A DNA stretch of 64,000 bases from Ramazzottius varieornatus (lineage: Eukaryota > Tardigrada > Eutardigrada > Parachela > Ramazzottiidae): positions 310,001-374,000 of the forward strand of contig BDGG01000017.1 of NCBI GenBank assembly GCA_001949185.1, given 5' to 3'. Positions 62,099 through 64,000 of the stretch are shown piece after piece (within the stretch, counting starts at the first letter, position 1; each line of letters opens with the position of its first letter). The position numbers were made by a program, and so were the translations under genes. The notes below the pieces were generated by a model. The model saw only the letters and a list, made by a program, of their open reading frames with translations, had not been told where the DNA came from and searched no databases.

Positions 62099-62979
62099 CT
62101 AGCTGCTCTGTCGGATCTTGCTGCGGCTTCTCTTGGATGAGGCAGTGGACTGGACGGCCCCGATGGCGGCTTGCAGTTCATAGTCATCCTGGTTGTCCAA
62201 CAGGAAGCTGCCTTCCTGGTACAGACGGCTGTTGGAGTAGTCCTGGAATTGCTTGGACTGGCTGCAGTCAACGTTCCAGAACCAGTCGCAGACCAGGGTG
62301 ATTTGGTTGAACAACTATAAATCAAGGTTGGCGTACAGTACGTACACCAAGACCCAAATGGCAGTTCGGCACACAAACTGAACAGGTATGTCTTCCCAAC
62401 TGGTGCACAAGTCCAGTATTATTGTCTGGAAGCCTGCGCCACTTGTAAACCGTGACAGGAGTGTCTTCCGAAGTGGCGCGCGTTTTCCTTACTGCTAACT
62501 GCGAGGGTGCGCCACTTGGAAACCTCGATTAGCTTCCTTTTCCCAAACGGCGCACGTCCTCAGTTTCATTGGCAGGAAGCGCGCGTCACTTGAGAAAACG
62601 ATCTGGTCATGTTTGCTGAGCCTGCCAATTGGCAGAGAAGGGAACAAGAACAGGCACTCACGCTCATGTTGGGGCACAGGTAGCTGGTCAAGTTGCCGTT
62701 GACGTCACATCGGTGGAAAACTTGGCATTGGCCGGCTTCGTCGGCGTAGAAACCTGGCTGCTTGAAGGAGGCGCAATCAACGTTGGACTGGGGGATTTCG
62801 GCAAGGATGGGGAAGTCCTTTCCGGGCTGGGCGTTGGCATAAATCTCCCGAATTTGGTCAGTCTGCAGGGGAGTCTTGCCCCGCAGAACGTCCAAGGCGC
62901 TGAAGACCTTGGGGTTCTGGTCACCGTTGGCAGCGTAAGCCACAGCCACCAAAGCCGAGAGGACGACCAGGCACTTCAT
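62099..62979 (-). CDS. Chitin-binding cuticle protein with one peritrophin-A (ChtBD2) domain
   Basis: Two minus-strand exons (62979-62662 and 62314-62099, phase 0) give 177 residues. A signal peptide (MKCLVVLSALVAVAYAAN) leads to a short linker with GKDFPILAEIPQS and one six-cysteine chitin-binding domain: DCASFKQPGFYADEAGQC, FHRC, YLCP, ITLVCDWFWNVDC. The order and the aromatic residues match arthropod single-domain cuticular proteins. It probably binds chitin in cuticle or gut lining. The tail is Gln/Ser-rich and basic. A TATA box lies about 100 bp upstream. The intron (62315-62661) splits the domain after YLCPNMS and holds three hairpins. Confidence 0.92.
62395..62625. repeat. Intronic hairpin repeats, three units (family H)
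   Basis: Three hairpins in the chitin-binding gene intron (347 bp, phase 0): CCAACTGGTGCACAAGTCCAG with GAAGCCTGCGCCACTTG; CCGAAGTGGCGCGCGTTTTCC with GAGGGTGCGCCACTTGG; CCCAAACGGCGCACGTCCTCAG with GAAGCGCGCGTCACTTGAG. The spacers are GTGACAGGAGTG and CTCGATTAGCTTCC. Confidence 0.88.
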
Positions 62980-63078
62980 GGTTGGTAGCGGAGAACAAAG
63001 CAAGTTTACCGGTGGACGGATGTGATAGAAGAAGCAAAAGTACTGCTTGACACTTCTCGGTGTGAAAGATACGCAGTG

Positions 63079-63086
63079 CTTTTATA
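63079..63086 (-). promoter_or_regulatory. TATA box of the chitin-binding protein gene
   Basis: Reads TATAAAAG on the minus strand, with GC-richer flanks, 100 bp upstream of the start codon at 62979. The expected start of transcription is near 63055, which leaves a 5' untranslated region of about 75 bases. A strong core promoter fits a highly expressed cuticle gene. Confidence 0.65.
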
Positions 63087-64000
63087 CCATATCAGAAATG
63101 GCTGACTCGACCGCCGATGTCTTGCGGAATATTGGACCACCGGCCACGAAAAGAGGTCGACATGACAGGGCCGAAGAAAGCATCGAGGAAATTTGTTTTC
63201 GGCTTCGTCCGAAGACACAAATCCTTCTTGCGAAATGATATATCGATAGCCATTACTAAACATTTGTCAGCCAGCCGATATCTGTTGAGATTCTGTAGCA
63301 CATGCCAGCTGTATATTGTCGAACCTGGAAAGAACCTCGGTATATCGTTTTTGACTGGACGTAAGACCACTTTACATTCTCCCCGATCTCCCAAAGACCA
63401 TTCACTTCCAAGAGTGCAAAAAGTCCAGACTAACGCGCATTGCACAGACCACGAGGACAGTTCTACCTTGTTTCAGGTCAGAAAACGTAAAACGTTGTGT
63501 CGGCCCGTATTATTTTCTCATGCATACTATATGTCCTAGAATTTCTCTTCTTCATTTAAGGCGAGCGCTGGAAGTTAGAAGCACGTTTTCGGTTATAGCA
63601 GCAAGAGCATCATTGTGTAACGAGAAGCTGTTTCGGATGGCCTTGACCCAGTTGGGTTGCCGGCCCTCGGCAGACTTACTACTGTAAATTTGTCCAGTAT
63701 CGCGGACTTCGACAGAGGCCAAATGCTTTACCATAGGCCATTGCGCCATGTCAGATCTGGCCTAGTTATGGCCTATGTGCTATCATTTTGCAAAAGTGGA
63801 CGAAAATGATGATAGTTTTTTGGCAGTGTTGGGCAGAAGAAAAGGTGCCGGCCAACTCATTCCAGCATGGAAATTTGCAAGACAAATGAACAGACGCAGC
63901 ACTCGAGCTTGTCCATCCAACCCGAAAAGATACCCATCCATCAGGACAGAAAAGTTCGACAGGGGTTCTGTGAGCACATTTAGTAGGTGTTAGTTGACAT
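63087..64000. other. Right-hand end of window, no supported gene
   Basis: A 46-codon frame at 63098-63238 (plus, MADSTADVLRNIGPPATKRG) starts right at the promoter of the divergent chitin-binding gene and could be a first exon or chance. A minus-strand segment from 63749 (MAQWPMVKHLASVEVRDTGQ, followed by IYS and a GTAAGT donor) looks like a possible first exon whose product I do not recognise. Neither is strong. Confidence 0.25.

Noticed and set aside
7480-62625. Repeated palindromes spaced regularly, considered as a CRISPR array
   Set aside because: The repeats are dispersed over 60 kb in introns of a eukaryote, with no array and no cas genes.
1-64000. Horizontal transfer from bacteria or a bacterial contig
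   Set aside because: Spliced genes, animal gene families and a eukaryotic tRNA throughout. No bacterial-type operon is seen.

Overview
This is nuclear DNA from a small-genome animal, most likely an ecdysozoan and probably a panarthropod. The genes are split into many short exons by GT-AG introns, mostly 70-600 bp. They include a peritrophin-type chitin-binding cuticle protein, rolling stone-like membrane proteins, a LIM-hillarin, RECK and a eukaryotic tRNA-Glu. A nexin-dynein regulatory subunit (DRC4) shows that the animal still makes motile cilia or flagella, which argues against groups without flagellate sperm such as copepods and cladocerans. A tardigrade fits, but the sequence alone does not settle it. 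Gene models were built by hand by joining exons whose splice phases agree and whose translations match remembered family motifs. All family names are therefore recognition, not database results.

Layout. 1-11.1 kb, minus strand: a rolling stone-like gene, a damaged second copy, a PIP4P/TMEM55 protein, a MORN2-like protein and DRC4. 13.1-37.5 kb, plus strand: RECK, an M13 (neprilysin-like) peptidase, hillarin, an AQP11/12-type aquaporin and an MTARC-type molybdenum enzyme. 37.8-46.6 kb, minus strand: three related genes with an unrecognised GP-x-R-x-GW domain, two of them with C2H2 fingers; the middle copy is decayed and the largest has an in-frame stop. 48-51 kb: an unidentified gene and decayed copies of a small secreted protein. 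51.9-56.3 kb, minus strand: a Ly6/quiver-like gene whose large intron holds a PIF/Harbinger element of about 2.9 kb with a frameshifted transposase. 56.9-59.1 kb: palindromic MITEs and tRNA-Glu. 59.4-63.1 kb, minus strand: an Asn/Gly-rich secreted protein and a chitin-binding protein.

The most unusual feature is a dispersed family of hairpin repeats with arm consensus AAGTGGCGCACGCTTCCAG. Almost every copy in the window lies inside an intron: 17 introns from 12 genes or gene copies, including one intron of the Harbinger element's own DNA-binding gene. I found no good copy in the roughly 20 kb of intergenic DNA. Many host introns are 240-280 bp and are largely filled by two hairpins plus a shared spacer. 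This is what an intron-generating transposon ('introner') family would look like, and it is the main candidate for an undescribed system. A second MITE family, with GTACACGC termini, also fills a RECK intron and an M13 intron.

The genes are not an operon or pathway. They are unrelated housekeeping, ciliary, extracellular and membrane genes packed closely, with short intergenic spaces.
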